Below are positions 34,278-44,495 of a stretch of 64,000 nt of DNA, in pieces (positions within the stretch are counted from its first letter, which is position 1; the number at the start of each line of letters is the position of its first letter). The DNA comes from Cryptococcus deneoformans JEC21 (taxonomy: Eukaryota; Basidiomycota; Tremellomycetes; Tremellales; Cryptococcaceae), in NCBI RefSeq assembly GCF_000091045.1, contig NC_006686.1:1323501-1387500 (forward strand), written 5' to 3'. The notes under the pieces are model-generated. The model did no database searches and was not told where the DNA came from. It saw only the letters and a list, made by a program, of their open reading frames with translations. The translations under genes were made by a program, and so were the position numbers.

Positions 34278-36800
34278 TTACAACCAGTATCTAAACGCCG
34301 GGTGATCGTCGCCCAGTTCAACAACTTCAGCCCGAGTCATCCCCTCCAATCCCCACTTTTGCTGATATGCCGGGTCATCATATTCTTGAACTTCATCGGG
34401 AAGAGGAGCGGGGCCATACTTTTCATCCCTCCTCCTATTCTCCCGTTTATTCATGATGTACAAGAGAAGCGCCATAGAGCCATTCAAAAGGCAGAACGCC
34501 ATAGCCGTAGCATGTCCAGGTTGGAAACGGGGGGCATCCTTGTTGCGATATGCCTGAGAGGAGACGATACCACCAGAGTTACCAGCGGAGAAGACGAGAC
34601 CCATGCAGATGGCTTTCTTATCTAAATCATATATCAGCGCAATGACCCTGGCAGTGACGCGAGTGATACACACAGTGATTACCCCAAGTGTTACCGGTCC
34701 ATGCAATTGTGGTGGCGATAAGAGGGCCGGCAGCGGCAGACGACACGTACACGGCAAAGTATAATGCACCCTGAATTTTACTTAATTATGCTTCTTTCCT
34801 TGGAGCAATGACTCTGCTTACAGGGTATCGAATAGGAATAGTCAAGAGAAGTAGATAGCCAATAGCACCAATAAGTGACCTGGGACACAGTCAATTCGTC
34901 TCTTCGATTCACACTAGAGCATGGTCTCACCATCCCATAAGGAAGAACCCTCGTCTTTTGAATTTATCACTGAGAAATGCAGTCGTCATTGTTGTGATGA
35001 ACATCAATACATAGGCTTCGAGATCGTCAGCTTATTTCCACCAGGGACAATGTAGAGACGTACGTGGAACACTTAGAAGAAGCGATTGAGAGACAGTGAA
35101 TTCACCGAGATAAGCGATGATAGTGGGAGTGAAGAGGCTAAATGATCCGTTTTAGTAAAAAAATCTGCATAAACCATCACTGATGAGTAGACATACGATC
35201 CACTATATGCAAACCGTATTCATCAGTCAATCAATCAAAAAAAATTCACCTATGAGCGGTACTCACCTGTAAAGGGGTTCCGCCGCACCGATGTACATCA
35301 ACATCAGACAATATGTCTTCCAGTCCGTAAAAGCCTTCTTGACAATTCTCTTATTATAGCTTCCTTCAGAAGCCTGACCCATGTTAGCCAAAATTCTTTC
35401 CTACATGATTGATACATGGTTCACCAAACCTTGTTCAGCCTTCAGTCGCATGAGGACCATTTCTTTTTCCAAAGGTGTAAGGAACCTGGCTCGGTCTGGC
35501 CAGTCATAGATCATCCAAAAGCTAGCAACAGCTACGATGAGGGTAAGAAGGCCCTCAATAATGAACTATCAGGAATCATTAGTCATTTTCTTTGATTCGT
35601 AGTGAAAAACTTACGATCCATGACCATCCTTGTTTCCCCCCGACTCCATCCATTTTACTTAGGCCATCTACAGCATGTCAGTGTTCTGCTAGCTCTACGT
35701 TTTCTCCACTACAGCCCGACTTACACCCAAGGATGCCACCGAAAGCGCCAGCCATCACAGCACCGCCAAAGAAGAAGGCGCATCGCCTATTGATCTCGTC
35801 ACGCTTATACCAACCGGTCCTTGTGGGATCAATTAGTGCCTGCTTAATCCTCTTCCAGATAATAATCGAAGAAGACTTACAAGTAAAAGTTGAGACCCGG
35901 GAACAAACCGGCTTCGAAAAGACCGAGACAAAATCGCAGAGCAAGTAACTGTCCATAATTTGTGACGAGGCCCACTGCCGTAGCGTATGCGGTCAGAACC
36001 TTGCAACAGCGAGACACAAGCAGAAAAACATACTCGTGGTCTGGAAGATGGCCCAACAGACCTATGAAACGATATCAGTAGACAGTCAGCATTAGGGTGG
36101 AAGGACTGACCATTGTGAATGGAATCCATCTTGAAGGACGGAGCTTCTTGAGCCTGGGGTAAAGTGAGTTTCAGTTCCGGCTAAGGAAGTTCCTCACAAA
36201 GGCTTACAAAAGATTGCTAGGTACTTCAAAAGCTACATAAGGAACAAAGAAGACTATCCAAAAGTTAGCAAGAGTATCGAGATCAGAACCAGGGAGCTCA
36301 CTCATAGATGCGGTGGAGTATTGTAAGGAAGTAAGATTGAGTTGTTCAGTCATTCCTAGGGCCTTGTGAGCTTGCAAGTTTCGAAAGAGGTCCTAAAGAG
36401 GACGGACGCACCGACAAGCTTTGCGGCACCGACGTTGACACGATCAATGAAACTCAGCTGCCAAGCTGTTAGCATCCACCATAGCATCACATAATACCTT
36501 GAAATTCACCAAGTACAGTAATCTGGTTATGGATTTCGGTCAGTCCAGTACCCCTTGCTGATGGAAGGTTACATACGTCATCCAAGGGATCAGCTTCAAG
36601 TCCATCTTCCACAGCAGCTGCTTTTCCATGGCCTGAAATTCTTCGCGGCTCATTGCTGCGATCTGCTCTGCCGCTGCATGTTTATGATCGGGCATAGTAT
36701 CTGGCATATCTGCATCGGACGTGTTGGCAACAAAGCGATTGCTGTCAACAGAGGTCCGACTGGTGGTCGCCAACAATTTCTCTGGGTCTGACCAGGACAT
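34278..36800 (-). CDS. MFS permease, allantoate/nicotinate type (anion:cation symporter family)
   Basis: A gene with many short exons starting at ATG 36800 (an in-frame ATG at 36881 is possible but its leader looks non-coding). After a hydrophilic N-terminus comes KMDLKLIPWMT and then successive membrane spans. The diagnostic segment LALRFCLGLFEAGLFPGLNF, then YLTGWYKRDEINRRCAFF, is that of the fungal Dal5/Tna1 branch of the major facilitator superfamily. The second half contains LEKEMVLMRLKAEQG, a YNKRIVKKAFTDWKTY loop and IAWTGNTWGNH, and ends with NKRENRRRDEKYG and a soluble tail. Members import allantoate, ureidosuccinate, nicotinate, pantothenate or dipeptides across the plasma membrane; which substrate applies here cannot be read from sequence. 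Nitrogen regulation is common in the family but no GATA cluster was verified. Confidence 0.9.
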
Positions 36801-38481
36801 TTTTGGTGATCGGTCTGTACGTTCTTCCCGGGAGGGCTTTGAGGTTATTAGTACCAAGGGTGTAAATATGAGTGAAGTCAATCAGGTTGGGAGGGGAGTA
36901 ATGGCGAGAAATGGGGAGAGGATGCATATTATATGATGCGCGGGAGCGGGGAACCGGACTCTCATGAGAGATTAGGACCGACTCAAGTCGGAGTCTATTC
37001 TGTTAAGAATGTGACTTGTGGGATCGGCTGGGCGAGGGTGACGGAGTTGCCGGTGGATTTAAATTGCGGGGGAGAGTGATCTGATGGTCCGTGATCGGTT
37101 GTCAGACGGCGCAAACCAGAAGGCAGAAACCAGAAACTAAAATCCAGAAATGTGCACCACGCGGTCACAGAAGACGTGGGGGACCACGGGTTCCCGCATC
37201 CGTTCCTGGACTAACCCTCCATTTCATAGCAGCCGAAGAACGTACTGGGCTCGACAGAAGCCGTCGGGGCACATTGCCGCTCACTGCCGGACGGCTTGTG
37301 TTGATCCTACTGTCGGCACGGAAAACCAAGCAACCAGGAATAGACAACAAGTAGAAATAATTAATATCCTTTTCTAACCCAGCTTTTGCAATAACACGTC
37401 ATATTGTTAACGACGGCGGCCGTCTCCGCCCCCGTCGCCGAAATTATTTATGTAAAGCAGCAGGAAGCATTTTGGAACATTTCTATCTCTTCTCTTCTTC
37501 TTTTGTTTTTCTATCCAGTTTTCATTCAGCAGCCAAAGTATAAGCAAGCGCCTTCGTTGCAACACATCCCACCCATAGGAGATGCAAAATTTCTTTATCC
37601 CTTGACTTTCTTTCCAGACCTCACTATCTTTTCTTCACCATACCCCACACCCATACGCATTTGCCTAGCCGCTCTCATCTCCTCACGAGAGCGTGCTTAC
37701 TAGCCGTAATGGAATATCAACGCTTTAGGTCTAGACAACCTGTGTTCACTTTCCGTCTTCTTCTATTTCGAAAGTCTTGGAAGGAGGCATCAGGAAGGTG
37801 AGCCGGCGCTTCGCCGTTCCACCCTTGATAAACCAGACTATGTGGAGTATCGAGGACTAAACTGCGCTGACACATCTCTCTGTATATTCTCAAGTTTTTT
37901 ACGTAGATTTCAGTCCGTATGATGTGCGCGATGGATGTGATCTATCATTTTACCGTCTTTGGTCTTTTCCCAACTTGTCCATCGTATCTCAGATTACTCA
38001 TAACAGAAACATTATTTGTTTCTTCTTGTTGCAGGTTGTATTCAAAAAAAATTGGTTTGTGTGTAAGGTAAGGCATTCATTGCTCATAAACAGCTCCTGT
38101 ATAGTAGTTGGCCTATAATCCATCAATGCCATCGAAAGCTATACTAACTACTACCGGTTATACACCGACTGCGATGATCAGCTTGAACCTGAACAAAAGG
38201 ATGGGAGCAAAGGCCGTATGATATAGTCATTTTCGAGTGGGGGCTATTTACCAAAGCTGTCTTGACCTCCCTTAAGAGCTGTGATTGGACAGAGTGGACG
38301 GCGTCTTGCCCGGTAATGAAATAACTGCTGTGCAAAGCAATATGCAAAATCCCTATGATATGATGATATAGATTTATGATATTTTACAGCACGAAGCGTG
38401 CGTGCGTGGGTCGAATAACATTGGTGATCTTCGACAGCAAATCTCGACTCTTAAACTCGAGTCATATAATCTACAACGTAT
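36801..38481. other. Intergenic region, 1.7 kb, with one weak small ORF
   Basis: Upstream of the permease. A short A-rich tandem motif (variants of CCAGAAA) lies at 37110-37150 and a GC-rich block at 37150-37330. CT-rich sequence lies near 37480-37520 and 37640-37680. A two-exon small frame at 37709-38118 is listed separately with low confidence. Nothing else recognised. Confidence 0.4.
37709..38118 (+). CDS. Possible small two-exon protein, doubtful
   Basis: ATG 37709 opens a 30-residue basic frame (MEYQRFRSRQPVFTFRLLLF, then RKSWKEASG) ending at a GTGAGC donor. Using the acceptor ATTTCAG (about 37916) the frame continues (SPYDVRDGCDLSFYRLWSF and a hydrophobic segment) to a stop at 38118. 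The total is about 97 residues. A preceding pyrimidine-rich leader supports transcription. Against it: no recognisable domain, AT-rich codons in the second half, and another acceptor close by that gives an immediate stop. Transcript evidence would be needed; the region could equally be a non-coding RNA. Confidence 0.2.
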
Positions 38482-41319
38482 CTACAGGCCGTCTTCCTTT
38501 TTAAGTCTGACCCTGTTTCCGGCATCGAATCCTTCCTGTCCATTTCCTGATACAGGCACTCGCCCTTTTCGCCTCTCCAAAGCGCCCAGCCCACTCCCTA
38601 CACCACGATGCCAGACTCTCTGCTCTTCGGCCGTGCCCAGCATGGCTATCATGGTCTCCACAAACCATTCTGCCTTTTTTATATAATGTACCACCACCGT
38701 TCCTCCTCGTTCCTCTTCATCGCCCAAGAATCTCTCTATCCTAGTCGGCCTTGAGGAGTATAGTCGATCGATCTTTTGACGAAGAGACTCTGTGGGAGAA
38801 AATGCTTGCTGGACTTTGCGACTCGATGAGGATAGCTCATCTTCATTTAATCTGGAGAGAGGAGAGCCTTCGACAAGAGCTTCTACTTGCTCGGCCGCAG
38901 ACATGTCGGTGGAAAGCGGTCGGTAGGCGGTTCCGAATTTGGAGACGGTGGAATAAGCGTCGGCCGCTCCTGGCCCGCCGCGCTGGGCAAGAGTCAAAGG
39001 TGAAAGTCCAGTTTGATTTTCTACGCGGACTTGTTCGACTGTGGAAGGATACAGAAAACCGTGTGAGTAACTGTTCTCGATGTCAGCGCAAGTCGTCGAG
39101 TGCAAGAAAAGAAAGAAAAGAAAAAATCTGGACACTTACACGGTACCAGCTTTGGGGTGGTCATATATCCAACATCTGTCCGTCGACCAGACAATCTCCT
39201 CCTTTTGGGGATGCATCCCTATCCACTTGGCAACAAGCTTATCTTCCTTGCCTTTGGTGAGAGTTTTGAGCGCTGGGGAGGCAGCAATGTACTCGACCAA
39301 ATCAAAAGACAGAGCATAGCATTCACCCGCCATGAATTTGTTTTTCACCAGATCTACACATTTACGTTTATTGTAAGCTTACACCATCTTTTTTCCGTAC
39401 GGAGGGATGCACAACTCACAGCCCCAGTAGGTTTTCATCCTCGGCACTACCCTTAGCCTTCTCTCCAGCTCTCCAAGCATAATGAACGAATCCTCATCTG
39501 CTTTTACAACATATTGCGGCTTCTTTTCACCTCGCCAAACAGGGGCGTGCAAATTTCCTCCTTGCGCAGCTTCGATTGCCGTGCCAGAATTGGCATAGTC
39601 AGAGTCGGATCGGGGATGGGATGGATATTCCCAGTCCGGTACAGATGCATTTTCGGCAGCCCAAGAGAAAAACGCGTGCGTTTTGCCATTGTTCATATTT
39701 TCATCAATGTCCAGTAGCAGAATGTCATTGAATGCTGCAATTTGTTAGCGCGTTATTCCTCCTTTTAAACAGAGCGCCTAGGAATTCACCTTCCATTTCG
39801 AGCTGGACAGCCTTCTCATAACGTTTCCTAGGTCTTCCCATCACGAATTTGATTCTCACTCCTTCCGTCCCCTTTCGACGACTTCGCCAATGACTCGCAT
39901 AGCTTTGCCGTATCATATGCCGACGCTCGAGACCGGCATCTGTGGTAAAGACACCGAGGAGTACGCCTACAGGTTCGAGCGCCGCATCAAGATCCGCTTG
40001 CGGCATGTCCGCTGTCCATAGCGGAGATGTATGGGGTTTGTAAGGCCATGCGGGGTGATCAGGAGAGAGAGGTGAGAGGGTGAGTTTGGTATGAGGCTGG
40101 TCGGAGGGGTATTGCAGAGAATAGAGAGATGGGTAGGTGGTCGTGCAGTATTGACGCCATGGTAATGCTTCTTTATCTGGGTTGAGGATGTGCTTTATGG
40201 TAAACGTTAGTGTGATTGCAAAGACTGCAAAGAAGATAAGGAAGAGGCTCTGCGACGAGTTAGCGGTGTTGCAATAGGCAAGAAGAAAAAAGATGAACGC
40301 ACAATGCTCCACGGTTCTGTGGGTATAAAGGCTATAACCCTGGCTAGCCATTTTGACCCAAGGATCTTTACATCTCCTCTTCGCCTTACCCCTTGACCCA
40401 TCAATCTCTCCCTCTCTCGATCGCTCCTCTTGCTCAGCCCTCCTCGTTTCGGCAGTTCAGGCTTAGACTGCACCCCAAGCCATTCAAAGATCCATCCCCA
40501 CCGTCTCGTCCCAGTCAACCTCCCCGAGCTGAGTCGCATGATGCGGGGTGCTGTAGGCGCATTTATCTTTGGGGATATGGACCCTGCTGCGCGAGAAAAC
40601 CATGAACGGGGATGGTACGACGGTCCGGCCGCTGAGCCATAGGGACCTGTATCATCGTCTTCGGCTGAGCTCCTGCTGGCCGATCGGCCTGCCGGCCAAA
40701 CACGGGACGAGGACGTCGAGATTGAAGTCCTCGGACTGGAGCTCGAGCCGGGCGCAGACGAAGACGCGGGAACGATGCCAGTAGAGACTGTGATCTGTTC
40801 GGCGCTGCTGTCCACTCTGGGCGCAGGACGAGGGGACGGCGCGCGCGAGACGGAGGGCGTGACGAACGGCGAGGACGCGACGGAGAGAGGAAGGATGTTG
40901 TTTGGGTCTCGGGGAAGCGGGTGGAGACTGGAAGCGGCAGGGAGAAGCGGCGGCGTGAGGTCGATCGGATGGGCGACCGGGGTGGTCTCGTGCTCGCTCA
41001 CGTCGGGCGCGGGGGAGGACGAAGGTTCACCGTGCTTTGTCCAGCCGTTCATCCTCCAGTCCGAGGCGGTGCTGTTTTTCGGTGCGAGCCGTGGCTGGTG
41101 GTCTAGCGATGCGGCGCGGGACTTTGGCGAGGAGACGGAGTGGCGCCTGCGTGTGATGCCGATGTGGCCGTTCTCGTTGGTGGGCGTGAGGGGGGTGTAT
41201 GCGTCGGTGGAGGTGGAGTGCGAGAAGGAGCGCTCGGGCAGTTTGATCGAAAGGGCGTGGCGCACGGGCGGCAGCGGAGGGCTCGTCGCGGGGGCGTTTG
41301 AGGCGGCGTGGAAAGGCAT
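38482..41319 (-). CDS. Galactosyltransferase-family (GT31-like) type II membrane enzyme
   Basis: Exon 1 (41319-40303) encodes 339 residues of Ser/Pro-rich, largely disordered sequence. Exon 2 starts at 40249 with a single membrane span (SLFLIFFAVFAITLTFTI). The catalytic part then shows GVFTTDAGLERRHMIRQSYA, VRIKFVMGRPRKRYEKAVQ, NDILLLDIDENMNNGKTHAF, the metal/UDP-binding acidic motif PQYVVKADEDSFIMLGELE, and AGECYALSFDLVEYI followed by an EEIVWSTDRC segment. These are the blocks of the Galactosyl_T (GT31) fold, which adds galactose or GlcNAc in beta-1,3 linkage in the Golgi. The acceptor here is unknown; a role in wall, capsule or glycoprotein glycans is plausible. A soluble C-terminal tail of about 150 residues follows. 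The start at 41319 is chosen over 41493 because the earlier stretch is Arg-rich leader sequence. Divergent from GPI19. Confidence 0.8.
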
Positions 41320-41668
41320 CGCGGGCGAGCCAAGACCGGGCGGGAGGAGGGCGTGCAAGAAACACAGAAGCCAAATCAGATCCCGTGCCAGGCGAGAGGG
41401 CAGCGCTGCGATCTTGCCCTGCGTCCGCTGCGATCGGTGTTTCCTTGCGCCCCGCGTGCGCCCTCTGCGCCCGCGCCCCACGCTACCGCGCACTGACCGC
41501 TGCCCGCCCAGGCAGCGTGCGCCCTGTACATGTCGCTCCCCACGGCCCGCACCATACGCATTGTTTACTGCGCAAAATTTTGCTTCCTTCAGTCACCGTG
41601 CCTGTGATCTCATCGCTTCCAATCTTAGCAGCTAAAGTAATCAGCGCATCAACCTTCCATCCCCTGCC
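41320..41668. promoter_or_regulatory. Divergent promoter region of the GT31 gene and GPI19
   Basis: 349 bp of mostly GC-rich sequence (41400-41540 rich in CGC/GCC) between two divergent ATGs. It must hold both promoters. No defined site assigned. Confidence 0.4.
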
Positions 41669-42084
41669 ATGTCCAGGACGCCGCCGTCCTCTCCCATACG
41701 GCCTCTCTCGCCCCTCAGCCCCATATCCCCATGGCCGTCCGTGCCGTCTGCAGACGAGTGTGCGAATTCCGCCTCTGACACGCACGGCGAAGTCCTTCCC
41801 AACGCCACAGACGTCTACGCGAGTATCGCCATCCTGGGAACTTATTTGTCCTTCGGGCTATACCTGTTCTGGGCCGTCGTTCCCCCCAATTGGGAATGGA
41901 CAGGATGGCTCCCAGACAGGTAAGTGGCTTGGCATGGTGCTGGACTCAGGGTGCTTGACTTGAACTGATTTCCATGCACAGAGAATGGACTGTTATTGTG
42001 CCTTGCTGGCTGATGGTGGTCGTCCTCCTCGTCTACTGGACGTATGCGGCCCTGATCATCTACAATGCCCCGCCATCTGAATAA
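41669..42084 (+). CDS. GPI19: GPI-GlcNAc transferase subunit Gpi19/PIG-P
   Basis: Two exons (41669-41919, 41982-42084) give 117 residues. A Pro/Ser-rich N-terminus (MSRTPPSSPIRPLSPLSP) is followed by the PIG-P domain with two membrane spans. These are SIAILGTYLSFGLYLFWAVV then PNWEWTGWLPDREW, and VIVPCWLMVVVLLVYWTY then AALIIYNAPP. The spacing, with an aromatic-rich short loop and a Tyr-Pro-Asp-Arg-Trp-like motif (LPDREW) between spans, is that of PIG-P. The protein is a small accessory subunit of the ER complex that transfers GlcNAc to phosphatidylinositol, the first step of GPI-anchor synthesis. Recognition is by hydrophobic pattern and short motifs, hence moderate confidence. Confidence 0.82.
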
Positions 42085-42438
42085 CGTTGGATTGTCTGTT
42101 GCATTGCGAGTGAGTGTAGCGTATCAGGGCCAAATAGCTGAAATGCAGTCTTCGTCTTCAGACCATGCTCTTTGGAATGCTGGGACGGTAGATTGCGGAT
42201 CACCCACGGGAGATACGGTCTAAAGTCACAAAGACCTTGCATCTCTGGAAATGCGTGTGGATCCCGGTACGAAAGTATCAGCTACTGTCTCGCTTCCTTC
42301 CATCTCTGGCGAACTGCAGGGGGAAACATAATGATGAAAGCCTCGAGTTGTCATCCTCAAAAGTAATTATTGCATTGATATCATTGCATTGGAATGTTTC
42401 AATCTCTTTTATACCTGCATGCATCCACCAATTAGTCA
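42085..42438. other. Intergenic region between convergent genes
   Basis: 354 bp between the stops of GPI19 and the FetB-like gene; AT-rich 3' leaders, nothing else seen. Confidence 0.4.
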
Positions 42439-43826
42439 TCAACGAGACTGCCCATCCAATAAGCCCCTCCTCTCCTCCTCTGTCCCTCTCTCTTTGCGAC
42501 CCCAAAACGTAATCTTCTTCAACCCGTCCCAAATCCTTTCCCCAACCGCATCTCTCCATCTGTATAACAGTGGAGCCTTTGAGTGCAGTTTGTCAGGGCG
42601 CAGGCGGGCACGAGAGTCAACAAGGGTGGCGAGGCAGAAAAAGAGGGCAAGGAGTGTGCAGAGCGCCGAGGACGCCGAAATCACTGTGAAAGGTTAGTTT
42701 AGGCAGATGTGGGCGTCTCGAGTAAACTGAATGGGCTACGAACTGAACATGATGATCACTACATTGAAGGTTAGCTGGATGCACCATCGCATCGGAAAAA
42801 GCAGTCACTCACTTTGCAATCTCGCAGCCTGTTCGACCGATTTCCCACCAACGATCGCACCGGTCATCATACCAGGCAAGCTCACCAATCCAATAACACT
42901 ACCAGTCCACATTGTGCTTAGCATTTTTTTTTCACTAATATGTAGCAGCTAGACCTTACCTGAGCTGGTTCACAGTGGGTAACAATGCCATCTTGAGAGC
43001 CTCCACAGCCACCGGTTGGCAAGCTTCGAATCTGCTCGCGCCCATCGCTAGGTAGGTCTCTATTCGGTCCTTATTCTCTGCAAACTCTTTGTGGACACTG
43101 TTGACGGCCAGACCAACGGCGGAGATGGCATTACCGAGAATCATACCAATGATGGGGACTGTATAGATCAAGATCAGCCGTGTTGAATCCCCCCCCCCCC
43201 GCCCAACATAGAAGGCGGATAGACAAAATGCACGTACTGTATTGATCTGGTTTCCAGAACGGATGTTGCGCCATGGCAAAATTAGTACCGAGTATAGAGA
43301 CTGGGACTGTACCGCTCATCATTGCCGCAAGGATGAGTGGGAACTACCGTACAGTTGTGTCCACTATAAGCCTCTACATCACGCCGGTTTCCTGATACGT
43401 AGGATTTGACGTACCATGTTCGAGAATCGTCTTTTGGCCTTGTTATACGTGGCCTCGGTAGCAGCCAGGACATTGAGCAGAACTAGAAAAGGAAAAAGAC
43501 ATTCGTTTCTTCAGCGTTATCCTTCTCCACCGTACCCGACTTTTTTTTTGATTTCGGCTTGCAAGGGAAAAACGTTCCCCCCGTGACCCATTTGACTTGA
43601 TCAACTCACCGGCAATACCAACGACCCCCCAGATATTATTACTTGCAAATACCTTGTCCAACACCAACCCCATAACGGACAGCTGGATTATACATCTCAC
43701 AGCAGCGATTAGAAGAGAGCTGGCGATGCCGAGGCCGAGGACGATGGAGAGGACCGAATCGAATATGACAAAGAGAAGGCCTATAAAGACATTTGTCCAT
43801 GTTAGGTGGGGCGAAGAGTCTATCAT
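42439..43826 (-). CDS. FetB/UPF0014-family membrane protein (putative metal exporter)
   Basis: About six exons starting at ATG 43826 (MIDSSPHLTWTNVFIGLLFV). The protein has about seven hydrophobic spans. Conserved UPF0014 (YbbM/FetB) blocks are visible: AVRCIIQLSVMGLVLDKVF, VLLNVLAATEATYNKAKRRF, the loop GMILGNAISAVGLAVNSV, ETYLAMGASRFEACQPVAVE then ALKMALLPTVNQL, and TMWTGSVIGLVSLPGMMTGA then IVGG. The family includes E. coli FetB, the membrane half of an iron exporter, and plant STAR2/ALS3, linked to aluminium tolerance; both work with a separate ABC ATPase. Substrate here is unknown. A C-terminal soluble tail of about 60 residues (LRPDKLHSKAPLLYRWRDAV...) is added. The last splice (donor GTTCGT, acceptor TTCACAG near 42685) is inferred from frame. 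One intron carries a 12-base poly-C tract. Confidence 0.85.
43189..43200. repeat. Poly-C tract (12 C) in an intron
   Basis: A homopolymer of 12 C (poly-G on the coding strand) near the middle of an intron of the FetB-like gene. It is followed by GCCC. A likely site of length variation between strains. Confidence 0.7.
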
Positions 43827-44495
43827 GGTGGTATCTTGCTTCTTGCTTCTTGGAGAAGGATTAAAAGAAAGTGAAAGGCGTTTAAAGTTTCCGACTGCAA
43901 TAATAATCTCGTAGCGTAGAGTGTTCCGCTTTGCCTCGCTCATCTCGCATCTCACGTCTCGTTTCTATGACGTCGTTTGGACTTGACTCACCTCCACTTT
44001 ATGCTAGGAGGATGATTATCATTCATCATAAAGAGGAGGAGTAATAAAAGAAGAGAGATGGAAGAAAACTATTGCTAAACCAATAGAGAGAACTGGCAAA
44101 GGATTCAGTCACTACATGCATATACATACTGCCCATTCCAAACCCCAGTTCTATGGCGAGAAATAATATAATTATTAATCCACCCCTGTCTTTCCACAAG
44201 TTATTACTCCTGTTTGAGACAATAATGGACACTGGAGGATATAAATAGCAGGGAAACAGAGAGGCTGATAAGTGACAGCCTTCAACAAGAGTATTATATT
44301 TACACAGTTAAATCTGCGACGGTTCTATAGTCGCCTCCCGACAGGGACATCCTCCCCCTCGAGAATTCCCCCAACCCGCCGTACCGGGCCACAGATGGAG
44401 GTTTACTTGATAACACTCTTTCATCGACACCCTACGGTTTGAAAGCCCCATATCCCGTCGGGTCCTAGAGTCTTTTTACACCAAAAAAAAGTTGA
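43827..44495. other. Intergenic region
   Basis: 669 bp between the FetB-like start and the stop of the next minus-strand gene. AT-rich. A stretch at 44300-44480 on the minus strand is more GC-rich and could hold a last exon of the neighbouring gene (see that entry). Confidence 0.4.

Noticed and set aside
37091..37354. 87-codon plus-strand frame upstream of the permease
   Set aside because: Begins in a degenerate CCAGAAA repeat, no motif, overlapped by another equally long frame; no sign of coding.
40775..41635. 286-codon plus-strand frame opposite the GT31 gene
   Set aside because: High GC makes long spurious frames; the minus-strand frame continues through a splice into the membrane span and catalytic domain.
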